Of a stretch of 47,970 nt of DNA, positions 19,240 through 29,387 are shown piece after piece. The stretch covers positions 1 through 47,970 of IMG/VR virus record IMGVR_UViG_3300032285_000820, one strand, 5' to 3'. Every line of letters begins with the position of its first letter. Position 1 is the stretch's first letter. The notes below the pieces were generated by a model, which searched no databases, was not told the origin of the DNA, and saw only the letters and a list, made by a program, of their open reading frames with translations. Position numbers and translations under genes: made by a program. This DNA comes from a virus.

Positions 19240-20100
19240 ATGAGTGATTTAACTCTATTTTCAAACAGTAGTGAATTACCTGCGTATTTAAAGAACGCAG
19301 CATTAGATGATGTAACTAGCGCACTAGCTGGTGAATCATTAGGTTCACGTCGTATTAGTATTAAAGGTGGTGTTTTCCGTGAAATGATTGGCGGTAAAGA
19401 ATACCGTGTATCAGAAGAACGTTCTATGAATGTTGTCATTGTGAAAGCAGCACCAAAAGTTTCACGTATCTTTTATTCTGGAAGTTACTCAGAAGGAGAA
19501 ACCGTGTCCCCAACTTGCTGGTCATCCGATAGTCAACGTCCCGATGAAAAGGTCAAGGAAAAGCAATCAGCCACCTGCTTGACTTGTACTAAAAACATCA
19601 AAGGGTCTGGCCAAGGTGATAGTCGTGCTTGTCGTTACCAACAACGTCTTGCCGTAGTGGTAGACGGAGAGATTCAAAAACATGAAGTATACCAACTTGT
19701 ATTACCCCCTACTTCTGTTTTCGGTGATGGCGAAAAAGGTAAATTACCCCTACAAGCATATGCTCGTCATTTGAAAAATAATGGTGTGCCTATTACAGGT
19801 GTCGTAACGGAGATGAGGTTTGATACAGCAAGCCCTACACCTAAGTTAGTATTCAAACCAGTTAGACCTTTGACTGAAGAAGAATATAATACAGTACAGC
19901 ACCTTAAAGATTCTTCAGAAGCTATCAGTGCAATTACATTAACTGTTGCACAAACTGATGGTGTTAAAGAGAATAGACAAGCAGCGATTGCTGCACCAGA
20001 AGCAGTTATTGAAGAACCAAAGAAAGCAGAACCGAAGAAAGCTCCAGTAGCTAATGAACCTAAATTGGAAGATTTAGTTGGCGAGTGGGATGATATTTAA
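19240..20100 (+). CDS. Putative single-stranded-DNA-binding protein with zinc site, 286 aa
   Basis: The 286-residue protein has a beta-rich central domain containing a four-cysteine site: P-T-C-W-S, T-C-L-T-C-T-K and R-A-C-R-Y. A long acidic/Lys-Pro-rich tail follows, ending V-G-E-W-D-D-I. Acidic tails ending in a hydrophobic tip are the partner-binding hallmark of SSBs, and the position between an HTH gene and the primase-helicase supports a replication role. No primary-sequence match to canonical OB-fold SSB is evident, so this is inference. AGGAG lies 7 nt before ATG 19240 (AGGAGAATGGT). Confidence 0.5.
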   Translation: MSDLTLFSNSSELPAYLKNAALDDVTSALAGESLGSRRISIKGGVFREMIGGKEYRVSEERSMNVVIVKAAPKVSRIFYSGSYSEGETVSPTCWSSDSQRPDEKVKEKQSATCLTCTKNIKGSGQGDSRACRYQQRLAVVVDGEIQKHEVYQLVLPPTSVFGDGEKGKLPLQAYARHLKNNGVPITGVVTEMRFDTASPTPKLVFKPVRPLTEEEYNTVQHLKDSSEAISAITLTVAQTDGVKENRQAAIAAPEAVIEEPKKAEPKKAPVANEPKLEDLVGEWDDI

Positions 20101-20110
20101 TTAACGGTTT

Positions 20111-20130
20111 GGGGTGGGTAACACCACCCC
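20111..20130 (+). terminator. GC-rich hairpin between SSB-like and primase-helicase genes (attenuator or weak terminator)
   Basis: GGGGTGG (20111-20117) pairs with CCACCCC (20124-20130) around a 6-nt loop, the most GC-rich stem in the early half. It is followed by ATCTTTCTTA rather than a pure T run, so it probably lowers rather than stops transcription, or protects the upstream mRNA. Confidence 0.5.
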
Positions 20131-20148
20131 ATCTTTCTTAGGGTGGCT

Positions 20149-23016
20149 ATGAATAACTTGGATTTTTTACGTCAAATTCTTGGCGATGAGGGCTTCTATT
20201 GTATAGTGGGGTTGAAGAAGGATTCTGATAAACCTGTTCAGAAATTCTTTCCTAAACTAGACGATGCCTTTATTGTTGCTGAGAATTTAAAGAATGATGG
20301 CTATGATGCTTACTATGCACTAGCTACATTCGAAGATGGCAAATCTCGTAAAACTAATAATGTTAAACAATTAAGGTCATTGTTTTTAGATTTAGATTGC
20401 GGTACGGGAAAAGCCTACGATACGCAACAAGAAGCTATCGAAGCTTTAAAGAATTTCTGTAAGGCAAGTGGTATGCCGAAACCAACGCTTATTAACTCTG
20501 GCGGTGGTGTGCATGTATATTGGCCTTTAGAGAAACCTATTACTAAAGAAGAATGGTTACCTTTAGCTGAGAAGCTAAAGAGTATGTGTGATGACTTCGA
20601 CTTATATGCAGACCCTGTGGTGACTGCGGACTCTGTTCGTATATTGAGAGTACCCGGTACTTTTAACTATAAAGAACTTACTCCAAGACCAGTTGAACTC
20701 GTAGGGCCGCCAGGTAACATCAATACATATGAAGCACTTAAAGATATTATAGGTGAACCTGTCCTTGTTAAACCTGCGTATATACCACGCGGTGAAATGG
20801 ATGAAGCAACTAAAGCTATCTTAGGTAATTATACTAATAGGTTTAAAACTATTATGTTAAAGACAGTCAAGGGTGATGGCTGTCAACAACTAAAATATAT
20901 TATTGAACATCAATCTACCATGTCGGAACCGATGTGGAGAGCAGGACTTTCTATTGCTAAATTCTGTATAGATGCAGATAAAGCAATTCAAAAGATTTCT
21001 AGTGGGCATCCAGAATATAATCCAGAGTTTGCTGATAAGAAAGTACGTGGTATTAAAGGTGGTCCTTATACTTGTCAAAAGTTTGAAGAATTTAATCCTA
21101 AAGGTTGTGATGGATGTCCACATAAAGGCTCTATCAAATCCCCGATTGTTCTCGGCCGTGAAGTACAAGAAGCAAACGAAGCCGATAACATTGTGGAAGA
21201 TGTACCAGAAAATGTAAACCAAGGACATACACAAACTTATGTAATACCTAAGTATCCCGAGCCTTACTTTAGAGGTAAGAATGGTGGAGTATTTAAACGA
21301 GTCATCAAACAAGAAGATGAAATAGAAGTGCTTGTATATCACAATGACTTATATGTAACACGACGTTTAAGTGATATTGATTTAGGTGAAGCAGTAGTAA
21401 TACGACTACACTTACCAAAAGATGGTGTACGAGAATTTACAATACCTTTAACTGCGGTTACTTCTAAAGACGAAATTAGAAAGCATATGGCCTTTCATGG
21501 TGTAGCTGTTACTAAGACAGAAGAAATTATGCAGTACATAACAACATGGATAAACAAAATGCAATATACAAATAAAACAGATACAGCACACAGACAGTTT
21601 GGTTGGGTTAATGATACGTTTGATGCGTTTGTATTAGGTAACAAAGAAGTGCGTGCGGATAGAGTTGACCATAACCCACCTTCATCAGCAACAAACCAAT
21701 ACATAGAGTTTTTTAATATGAAAGGTTCTATGGATAACTGGAAAGACATTATGACTTTCTATACTAAAGCTGGTATGGAGATGCACCAATTTATTATAGG
21801 GTTAAGTTTCGGTTCAGTCTTTACTAAGTTTACTCCTGTTAATGGCGCAGTGCTTCATGTGTTTAGTAAGGACTCCGGTATTGGTAAAACAACAGCTATG
21901 TTAGCAGGGGCTAGTATATGGGGTGACCCAGCACAACTTGTTCTTAAAGAAGTTGATACGATGGCAACTAAAATGAATCGTGCCGAAATCTACCACAATA
22001 TACCTTTGTTTATTGATGAGGTTACAAACTCATCACCTGCTGAACTAAGTAACTTCTTATACCAAGTACCGTCTGGTAGTCAACGAAATCGTATGACAGG
22101 TTCATCTAATCAAGAACGTACACGTGGAGAGCCATGGCATCTAACTTGTGTGACTACGGGTAATACTTCTATTATGGAAAAGATTAGTATTCTTAAAGCA
22201 TTACCTAAAGGTGAAGCGATGCGTATTTTAGAAATACGTGCACAGCCTGTAGCAGGACTAGAGAAAGAATTTACTGATGAATTAAGTAATAAGATTTTAT
22301 CTAACTATGGTCATGCAGGTGTTCTTTATCTACAGTTTGTAATGAATAACTTAGAGTCTATTAAAGCTCTTTACAAAACAACACAATTGAAGTTGGATAA
22401 AATGTGTGGCTTTACACCATCAGACCGATTCCATTCTGTAATCGTAGCAGACGGTATTATGGGATTGATGATTGCTAAACGTGCGAAGTTAATTGATTTC
22501 GACATTGCTGCAGTTGTCAAGTGGATTACGGCTGTAACTGCTAATGTAAAAGAACAAGCTAAATCTATGGATATAGATGCAGAGTCTATGTTATCAAGGT
22601 TCTTAGCTGAAAACTATAACAACATCTTACGTATTAAGAGTACAGATGACGCACGTAGTGCAGGCAATAAGATTGACTTAGACCATTTGATTATTCCAGA
22701 TGCAACTCCTCGTACGTCCTTTATGGTACGGTATGAATATGATGAACAGATGATGTATATTTATCCTGCACCTTTACGAGATTGGTGTGTCAAGCATCAG
22801 ATTAATTATGAAGGATTAGTAGACTCATTAAAACGTGGTAGAACCAAAGCCGTTATAGATAAGAAGCGTATGGGTAAAGGCACTCGTATGAGCCTACCAT
22901 CAGTAGATGTGCTATGGGTTAATTGTAAGGAATGGTTAAATGAAGAAGAACTTGTTGCCACAGCAGAACATAAAGCCGCGCTCGAAGGTGATGAGGCTGG
23001 GCCAATTGTGCCCTGA
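20149..23016 (+). CDS. Primase-helicase (RepB/Prim-Pol-like primase plus DUF927-like ATPase), 955 aa
   Basis: The 955-residue protein has an N-terminal primase half: S-L-F-L-D-L-D-C-G near residues 78-84 (D-x-D metal site), L-I-N-S-G-G-G-V-H-V-Y-W-P and I-L-R-V-P-G-T-F-N-Y-K. These are the signature segments of RepB-like archaeo-eukaryotic primases. A cysteine cluster (Y-T-C-Q-K-F and G-C-D-G-C-P) follows near residue 310-325. The second half is an ATPase: S-K-D-S-G-I-G-K-T-T (about 574-583), I-P-L-F-I-D-E-V, V-T-T-G-N-T-S. This resembles DUF927-type replicative helicases. ATG 20149 is chosen over GTG 20143 because AGGG lies 5 nt upstream. It starts replication forks together with Pol A. Confidence 0.85.
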   Translation: MNNLDFLRQILGDEGFYCIVGLKKDSDKPVQKFFPKLDDAFIVAENLKNDGYDAYYALATFEDGKSRKTNNVKQLRSLFLDLDCGTGKAYDTQQEAIEALKNFCKASGMPKPTLINSGGGVHVYWPLEKPITKEEWLPLAEKLKSMCDDFDLYADPVVTADSVRILRVPGTFNYKELTPRPVELVGPPGNINTYEALKDIIGEPVLVKPAYIPRGEMDEATKAILGNYTNRFKTIMLKTVKGDGCQQLKYIIEHQSTMSEPMWRAGLSIAKFCIDADKAIQKISSGHPEYNPEFADKKVRGIKGGPYTCQKFEEFNPKGCDGCPHKGSIKSPIVLGREVQEANEADNIVEDVPENVNQGHTQTYVIPKYPEPYFRGKNGGVFKRVIKQEDEIEVLVYHNDLYVTRRLSDIDLGEAVVIRLHLPKDGVREFTIPLTAVTSKDEIRKHMAFHGVAVTKTEEIMQYITTWINKMQYTNKTDTAHRQFGWVNDTFDAFVLGNKEVRADRVDHNPPSSATNQYIEFFNMKGSMDNWKDIMTFYTKAGMEMHQFIIGLSFGSVFTKFTPVNGAVLHVFSKDSGIGKTTAMLAGASIWGDPAQLVLKEVDTMATKMNRAEIYHNIPLFIDEVTNSSPAELSNFLYQVPSGSQRNRMTGSSNQERTRGEPWHLTCVTTGNTSIMEKISILKALPKGEAMRILEIRAQPVAGLEKEFTDELSNKILSNYGHAGVLYLQFVMNNLESIKALYKTTQLKLDKMCGFTPSDRFHSVIVADGIMGLMIAKRAKLIDFDIAAVVKWITAVTANVKEQAKSMDIDAESMLSRFLAENYNNILRIKSTDDARSAGNKIDLDHLIIPDATPRTSFMVRYEYDEQMMYIYPAPLRDWCVKHQINYEGLVDSLKRGRTKAVIDKKRMGKGTRMSLPSVDVLWVNCKEWLNEEELVATAEHKAALEGDEAGPIVP

Positions 23017-23203
23017 TGGAGTAGTTATAGATGTGAATTGGGATAAGTTTGAAGTAGGTTCTTCAGTATTTATCCCTGCCATCAACCTTGCCGAATTGGA
23101 AAAACAGGTCAAAAATGTGGCAAATAAGATGAATTTTGATATAAAAAGCGCAGAAAGAATAGAAAATAGTAAATTAGGTATGCGCTTTTGGAGAATTTTG
23201 TGA
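22940..23203 (+). CDS. Hypothetical protein, 87 aa, last plus-strand gene
   Basis: ATG 22940 has AAGGA about 8 nt upstream and would overlap the primase-helicase gene by 77 nt. An internal ATG at 22994 gives a 69-residue form but lacks a spaced ribosome-binding site. The core (P-D-G-V-V-I-D-V-N-W-D-K-F-E-V-G-S-S-V-F-I-P) looks like a small beta domain followed by helix and M-R-F-W-R-I-L. The pattern recurs in small phage proteins with unknown role. It is followed 50 bp later by the terminator of the plus-strand unit. Confidence 0.65.
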   Translation: MKKNLLPQQNIKPRSKVMRLGQLCPDGVVIDVNWDKFEVGSSVFIPAINLAELEKQVKNVANKMNFDIKSAERIENSKLGMRFWRIL

Positions 23204-23252
23204 TATATTATGAGGGCAACATTCCATTCTCCATGAGTTGCAATCTCCTCCC

Positions 23253-23278
23253 GGCCTCTGTTCAACAGGGGCCTTTTT
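23253..23278 (+). terminator. Rho-independent terminator at the convergence point
   Basis: GGCCTCTGT (23253-23261) pairs with ACAGGGGCC (23265-23273, one G-U) around a 3-nt loop, followed by TTTTT (23274-23278). The T run overlaps the stop codon of the minus-strand 2033-residue gene (23277-23279), so the two transcription units meet here with no spare sequence. On the minus strand there is no T run after the stem. Confidence 0.88.
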
Positions 23279-26200
23279 ATTTATCGCCGTATTCGGCAGC
23301 GTCTGCTTGAAGTTCCTTTAACATCTTCTTAGAATAACGCACACCATTAACCATTTCTTTAGTAGCACGGTCAAATTGCTTTTTAGATTTTTCTAGGTCA
23401 CGAGTAATAGTGCCTGTATTAATACCAAGTCCCGGATGCTTTTCACCTAGTTCAATAAGTTTGTCTCTAGCTTCATCCATACCATCAACATCTCCTACAG
23501 TACGAGCTACGTTCCATTTATTACGGAATTTACTTGCTTGTTGATTAACAAATTTGTCAACACCTTTTTCACGAGCATTGATTTCAAGTTGTTTAGTATA
23601 GTCGGCTGGAGCAAAACCAAATGCCTGAGCACCTATGTTCCATGCATTAACATCTCCTGTAATTGGGTCACCACGTAAAGTTGTAGTACCCTCTATTGCA
23701 TAACGAGGAGCTTTTAATAATGCATTAGATATAGCTGATGGTAATAAATCTTCTAAGCCACGTTCAAAGTGACCTTCATTCATCTTACTATAACCTCTTG
23801 CTACACGTTGACCTACACCATAAACTGGGCCGCCTAATACTTGCATAACTTGGTCTTGGAATGTAGATGCACCACTACCAGCTTTTGTATCTCGTACAAT
23901 TAAATCATTTAGAGATATACGACTTGCAAGAGATAAGTTTGTCATGTATTCGGTAGGACCTTTAAATAAAAAGTCTCCCATATATTTACGTGTAACGGTA
24001 TCTAAATCATCATCGTCATCATCATTAAACATTCCGTATAACATAGAAAGCATACCAAAGAATGGAACACCACCTACCCCTGCCATAAGAGCAGACATAC
24101 CAAAGATACCACCTAATTGTTTCCATGCAGCTTTACGTTCAGCAGGACTAAGAGTTTTGTTAAAGGCTTCTTTAGCTGTTTTTAACATCATATAGTACAT
24201 AGAAATACCATAACGTTTATACATAAAGAACATTTTACCTAACGCATGTTGAGATACACGAGGTGCTGCCGCTGCAGATATACCACCATTAGTAAGTTCA
24301 GCAGTATAGATTGCCTTATTAGCAGCATTATTCTCTGCTTGTTCTTGAGTAAGTTTACCTGACCTAATATCAGATTCTAATTTTTGCATTTCTAAATCAT
24401 ATGCTGCAATCATAGTTACTTCACGATTCATACGTTCACCATGATGCATAACCCAACCAGATGCGGCATTAAATTTATTTAAGAAAGTAGAACGTGTATC
24501 ACCACTTAAAACTTCATAAAGTTGTGAACGATTTAATTGTCCTAATCTATTAGCAACATCAATAAGAGTTTTATATTTTTTACCTATTTCAGAATCAGGT
24601 GCATAGTTAGCAATAGATTGCATAACTTTCATTTTTGTTTTACGACCACCTGCACCAAGCACTTCCATTTCTGTAGATGTACCAGAACCTAAAAAGATTT
24701 TAGTAGCATTACCAATCGCACCAACTACAGATGCATTATCATATTTACCTTTAAGGTATGGAGCTACAATCATAGGAATGTTAGCCGCGTTGACAATAGC
24801 TGAAGAAACGTTAAACCCTAATGTGTAAGCAAACGCAGCCGAATTCAATATGCCACCTAAATCGTTTGGTTTAGGATTAAGCACATAACCTAAATGCTTT
24901 TCAAACTCTTGTAAGTATGATTTTTCTAGTTGATTATCACGGGCAGGAGTATCTTCAGTACCTTTACCTACTGTAATTGTGTGCTCACGCATTTTATCTA
25001 CAACAGAAGTAAGTTTTGGATTGTATGCCATGTTAGCAATCTGATGAGACATACCACGCATCTTACGTTCAAAGACACCAATAGTATCTTCCATGTAACC
25101 TTCAACGTTCTTACGTTTTAAGAATGCTTTAGCCGCTGCTGTTTCCGGCAACATAGTTACAAATAAACGCATCATTTCATCAATAGCTTTTTCATCAACA
25201 TTATTAGTTTCCATAATGCCAAGAACACTATTTACAAAAGAGCCAGATGGTGCACGTCTGTAATTAATATCAGATATTTGTGAGTAAGGTTCTATTTCAG
25301 ATACACCTGCTTGACCGTCTAATTCTTGCATACGAAGTTTACGTTCATAGTCAGTTTTAAATGCTTCTTGTGCGCGGTCTGCTTCACCATCTTTATTAAT
25401 AAAGTTATAACCTAACCAATAATTACCTTCACGGCCTAAAGCAAAGTAAGGTTCAATAATGCCTTTCTTAGAAAGTTTATCCATAATTTCTCGTTTAACT
25501 TTTTCTTTAGTAGCATCATCAAGATTAGTTTCATTAATACGAGAACGAATAGCATCTTTTAATTCTTCAAACATTTGCTTATATGCATCACGCATAGTGC
25601 TGTATAACTTCTGCCATTTAGGTGACAAGCTATTATATTTAGTTTTAAGTTCTTTATATTTTTTAATATCATCTGCATTTTTATAATCAGATATATCTTT
25701 AGTAGGGTCTACTTCAAATACCGTACTTTCATTAACAAGTTTGTTAAAGTCATCATGTTGGTTTGGATTTGTTTTGATAGCATCTTTAGCTTCACTTACA
25801 ACTGCATCTATACCTCTGGATAATTTATTTCTATAACCATCACGTTCATGAATAGTAGAATTAAACTTCATACCTAAACCAGGGAATGCTTCTTTATCAG
25901 CAACTTCTCCTAATGCATGCATAGGAAGTAATGCAAGTACTCCAGTTTTAACTGAGGCACTTCCTTGTTTTATACCTTCACTTAATGCAGCTTTTTGATT
26001 TTCACCTAAGTAAGGAGCTGTATTAATAAATTTATCTATACCTGTAAAAATTTTCTCGCTTTTAGCGTTAGACGGCGCGTGTAATGCTCCGCTATTGCGA
26101 TATTGTGGTGCTGGTGATATGAGAACATCAATAATACGGTCAACTTGGTCTAAGGCCGATTCTAGCGGTTTAGGAGGCATACCAACTAATTTGCGTAAAA

Positions 26201-29200
26201 AATTAGTGATTGCACGGCTAAATTTATCCCATGCGCTATGTTGTCTACCTTGAGGATTAATACCTTGTAGCTTTGCTCTAAATTCTTGGTTTGACCATGC
26301 TTCAGCTGCAAACTCTTGAACATTTTCTGCGCCATACGCAGTATCTAATGTATCTTTAACATCATCAAATATTTGTTTTAAGTGACGAGCTAGTTGACTG
26401 TTTGGATTATCTAACTCATGAGAAATAACAGAGTGTAATACTTCATGCATAAGCACATGAGTATTCATGCCTTGGTCTGCATCTAAGTAAATAGTGTTAT
26501 TGCGTGGGTCATAGTATCCTGGAACTTTCTTACCTTCAATACTAACTAGATTCGGCTCAACTCTAACTTTTGCGTCTGACGCAATTTGAGATAAACGATT
26601 TGCAGTTTTTGCAATAAATGCATCTTCATTAGCAGTTAGATAACTTAATGCTAATTTTAAATCACCTTGCTGTAATGCTTGAACAATACGAGGATGTAGT
26701 ACTTGAGATAGATTAGAAATAGCATCTTTAATAATGTCAAATACTTTTACCTTTTGACCATAAATTCTTTCGTAATGGAAAGGTCTTTGTTTCTCTTTAA
26801 CTTCTTTAGCACGTGCTACTTCTTTTGCTTGCTCTTCAATATACTTAAGAATAGTTGGGTCTCTATCTAAACGGCTTTCTCTTATGCCTTCAATAGCTTC
26901 TTGCATTCTTTTAACAAAATCTTTTTGACTTGTTTCAGATGCAGCTCTTTTATACTTGCTAAGGATTTCATTAAATAGTGTTTGAGATTCTTTACTTAAA
27001 TTTTGATATACCCAAGCAGATGCAAGTTTTGCATTATTACCATTAAGCCCTTCAAAGAATCTTGCTTCAATAGTTGTTTCAGTAGTAGGTTTAAATACAG
27101 GTGTATCAAAAGCTAAGTCGTATCCAATGTTAATTAGATTGTCAACAAGTCTTTTCATCTTACCAAAGTATATTTTGGCAGCACGACCTTCATCAGTTTT
27201 TTGTTCGTTCTGTAATAATTCAAAACGAACTTTTAATTGGTCATCTAAATTAGTAATATCTTCACCATAGAATGATGAGTATGCTGTATGAGGATTAAAT
27301 GGTTTTGCTGGAATGGTATACATTTGTTGCCATTCTTGAGTGCCTTCAATTTCTTCTTGAAGGACTTTACGAGGTTTTTGTCTTTCTTTTTTAATACCTT
27401 CTTTTTCTGCTTCCGTTAATTCTTCTCCTGCATTTGCAGTAGGGGTAACAGTAGGTGCAGTAAAGGTAGCTTGTGGACCTGCTTGAATTGGTGCTTGACC
27501 AACAGTTGCAGTTAATGCACTTGGCTGTGATTTTTTTCCTGTTGCAACTGTTCCAATAGGCCTTCCAGTATTATCCACTGAAACTCCTGTAGGTTCTCCA
27601 GCTCCTTCGGCAACGGCTGATTCTGCGGGTCTGTTAGAAATTTCATCCCTTGTTCTATCTGACTCACTGATAACATTAAGTCTTTGTCCATATTCAACCC
27701 CTTCATTTATTATGTTGTTTAGTGCAGTTTTTAGTTCTGGAGTAAAATTTCTATTTTTAAAAACTTCTTGTAAAATTTGTTTAGCTGCAACTATATCTGT
27801 TGATTTTGATAAATCTTTGTCAACAAGCTGTCTGAATATCCCAGCATTTTCTTTTAATCCAATACCTTTTAATTTATCTGCATCTAGTATATGAGTTGTT
27901 TCCGGCGTAGTTACTTCAGGTGCAGCTGCTACTTTTATATTTTCTACAGTTGCATTTTGTACTGGTGTTGAATTTAAATCACCCTTACGAATATTCTCAA
28001 CGGTAGCTTGTTTATTTTTTACTTGTATGTCTTGTTGTTGCTGATGTTGTTGCAACAAGTTTAGAAGTTGTTGTTCTTGTGTATTAAGACCAAACTGTGC
28101 TTGCTCACCTGCTTGAATAGGTGCTTGTCCTACTTGAGCTGTAGGTATAGGTAATTCAAATTGTGTTTGTGGTCCTGCTTGTATAGGTTCACCACCGACT
28201 GTAGCTGTAGGTTCTGCACCACCTTGTTGTTCAGCAAGTTGTGTAGGATATAATAGTTGTTGATTTGTTTGTATTTCTTGTTGACGTTGTTGTGTGTCAA
28301 TAGCAGTTTGTCTAGCTTGCTTACTTCTATTAGCTTCAAATGCAGCACCTGGTGCACCAAATAATGTACCACCTAATGCACCTCTTAATGACGCATCAAG
28401 AATACTATCAATACTTTTTTGTGAAAATACTGAATCTTTAGCTCCCGCTAATTCAGAACCATAATTTTGTAATGCTTGCTGTGCGCCTTCAGTTAAACCT
28501 TCTGCCGCTGCATTCTTAAGTACTTCTTTGCCGAATTCTCTTTTCCACGTAGTTGGAACTAATTCAGATTTTTGAAGTAACTCATTAGCTACAACTTGTT
28601 TTCCTGCAGGACTAATTTGTCTGAGGAATCTTTCAGGTGTAATGACATCAAGTGCAGATACAAGTGGACCTACAGTAAGAGCTAATCCCGGCTCTAGTGA
28701 ACCTGTCTCTTGATAAATTTGATTAAACGTATCAGGTACGTTCATAGCTAAAGAAGAACCCCATAGTCCTGTCTTTAGACCTATATCAGCACCATGCTCT
28801 AATGCTTGTTTTTGTAATGCTCCTTCAGTAGCACGGTCTTTATATCTCTTAAGAAGAACTTCTGCTTCTGCTTTAGGTAAATTTTGAGATGCAACGTGTT
28901 CCTCAATTGCTCTTTCTAAACCTTTTCTAGCTGCGTATTTACCCGCAGTAGAACCAACACCAGCACCAAGCATAAACGAAATAACATCAGGACCTAATTG
29001 ACCTAAGTTTTCTGCGCCGTAATCAAAAGCTTGACCTACATTATTAATATCTTTATATGATTGATAAGCAGTAGGATATTGTTGTTCAATATCTGACATA
29101 CGTTGCTTATATTCTTCCATTTGACCTTTGGCATAATCATCATTACCAAAGAGAGATGCACCTAATGCCGGAATTACATCAAGGGCTGTACCTTTAAGAC

Positions 29201-29378
29201 TTTCAACGCTTCTGGCAAAACCACCTTTAATAAGTTCTCCTGTGGGTAAATCTTTAGGGTCAAGAATAGGTTGAGATGCTTTTGCTTGCATCGCTTCAGC
29301 TTGACGCATGATTTCATCACGAGATAAGTTATTAGGGAATTGGACATCTCCAACACCCGGTATGGTCACACGAGGCAT
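23277..29378 (-). CDS. Giant DNA-ejection / polyvalent protein with zincin domain, 2033 aa
   Basis: The 2033-residue protein is the promoter-distal gene of the minus-strand unit, where T7-like phages put the largest internal virion protein. The N-terminal third (about 1-350) has helical, partly amphipathic segments (G-A-G-V-G-S-T-A-G-K). At about 385-650 there is a Gln/Pro-rich linker with three P-I-Q-A-G copies. A zinc-metallopeptidase-like motif H-E-V-L-H-S-V (978-982) sits near Y-Y-D-P-R-N-N-T-I-Y. Long helical charged regions follow, then a hydrophobic block (S-A-L-M-A-G-V-G-G-V-P-F-F-G-M) before an N-D-D-D-D-D-D-L stretch, near residue 1780. The build matches phage polyvalent/ejection proteins (PLxRFG-like). 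ATG 29378 has AAGGAG 5 nt upstream. It would be injected and may form a channel or act on host protein. Confidence 0.7.
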   Translation of the reverse strand: MPRVTIPGVGDVQFPNNLSRDEIMRQAEAMQAKASQPILDPKDLPTGELIKGGFARSVESLKGTALDVIPALGASLFGNDDYAKGQMEEYKQRMSDIEQQYPTAYQSYKDINNVGQAFDYGAENLGQLGPDVISFMLGAGVGSTAGKYAARKGLERAIEEHVASQNLPKAEAEVLLKRYKDRATEGALQKQALEHGADIGLKTGLWGSSLAMNVPDTFNQIYQETGSLEPGLALTVGPLVSALDVITPERFLRQISPAGKQVVANELLQKSELVPTTWKREFGKEVLKNAAAEGLTEGAQQALQNYGSELAGAKDSVFSQKSIDSILDASLRGALGGTLFGAPGAAFEANRSKQARQTAIDTQQRQQEIQTNQQLLYPTQLAEQQGGAEPTATVGGEPIQAGPQTQFELPIPTAQVGQAPIQAGEQAQFGLNTQEQQLLNLLQQHQQQQDIQVKNKQATVENIRKGDLNSTPVQNATVENIKVAAAPEVTTPETTHILDADKLKGIGLKENAGIFRQLVDKDLSKSTDIVAAKQILQEVFKNRNFTPELKTALNNIINEGVEYGQRLNVISESDRTRDEISNRPAESAVAEGAGEPTGVSVDNTGRPIGTVATGKKSQPSALTATVGQAPIQAGPQATFTAPTVTPTANAGEELTEAEKEGIKKERQKPRKVLQEEIEGTQEWQQMYTIPAKPFNPHTAYSSFYGEDITNLDDQLKVRFELLQNEQKTDEGRAAKIYFGKMKRLVDNLINIGYDLAFDTPVFKPTTETTIEARFFEGLNGNNAKLASAWVYQNLSKESQTLFNEILSKYKRAASETSQKDFVKRMQEAIEGIRESRLDRDPTILKYIEEQAKEVARAKEVKEKQRPFHYERIYGQKVKVFDIIKDAISNLSQVLHPRIVQALQQGDLKLALSYLTANEDAFIAKTANRLSQIASDAKVRVEPNLVSIEGKKVPGYYDPRNNTIYLDADQGMNTHVLMHEVLHSVISHELDNPNSQLARHLKQIFDDVKDTLDTAYGAENVQEFAAEAWSNQEFRAKLQGINPQGRQHSAWDKFSRAITNFLRKLVGMPPKPLESALDQVDRIIDVLISPAPQYRNSGALHAPSNAKSEKIFTGIDKFINTAPYLGENQKAALSEGIKQGSASVKTGVLALLPMHALGEVADKEAFPGLGMKFNSTIHERDGYRNKLSRGIDAVVSEAKDAIKTNPNQHDDFNKLVNESTVFEVDPTKDISDYKNADDIKKYKELKTKYNSLSPKWQKLYSTMRDAYKQMFEELKDAIRSRINETNLDDATKEKVKREIMDKLSKKGIIEPYFALGREGNYWLGYNFINKDGEADRAQEAFKTDYERKLRMQELDGQAGVSEIEPYSQISDINYRRAPSGSFVNSVLGIMETNNVDEKAIDEMMRLFVTMLPETAAAKAFLKRKNVEGYMEDTIGVFERKMRGMSHQIANMAYNPKLTSVVDKMREHTITVGKGTEDTPARDNQLEKSYLQEFEKHLGYVLNPKPNDLGGILNSAAFAYTLGFNVSSAIVNAANIPMIVAPYLKGKYDNASVVGAIGNATKIFLGSGTSTEMEVLGAGGRKTKMKVMQSIANYAPDSEIGKKYKTLIDVANRLGQLNRSQLYEVLSGDTRSTFLNKFNAASGWVMHHGERMNREVTMIAAYDLEMQKLESDIRSGKLTQEQAENNAANKAIYTAELTNGGISAAAAPRVSQHALGKMFFMYKRYGISMYYMMLKTAKEAFNKTLSPAERKAAWKQLGGIFGMSALMAGVGGVPFFGMLSMLYGMFNDDDDDDLDTVTRKYMGDFLFKGPTEYMTNLSLASRISLNDLIVRDTKAGSGASTFQDQVMQVLGGPVYGVGQRVARGYSKMNEGHFERGLEDLLPSAISNALLKAPRYAIEGTTTLRGDPITGDVNAWNIGAQAFGFAPADYTKQLEINAREKGVDKFVNQQASKFRNKWNVARTVGDVDGMDEARDKLIELGEKHPGLGINTGTITRDLEKSKKQFDRATKEMVNGVRYSKKMLKELQADAAEYGDK

Positions 29379-29387
29379 TGATGCTCC

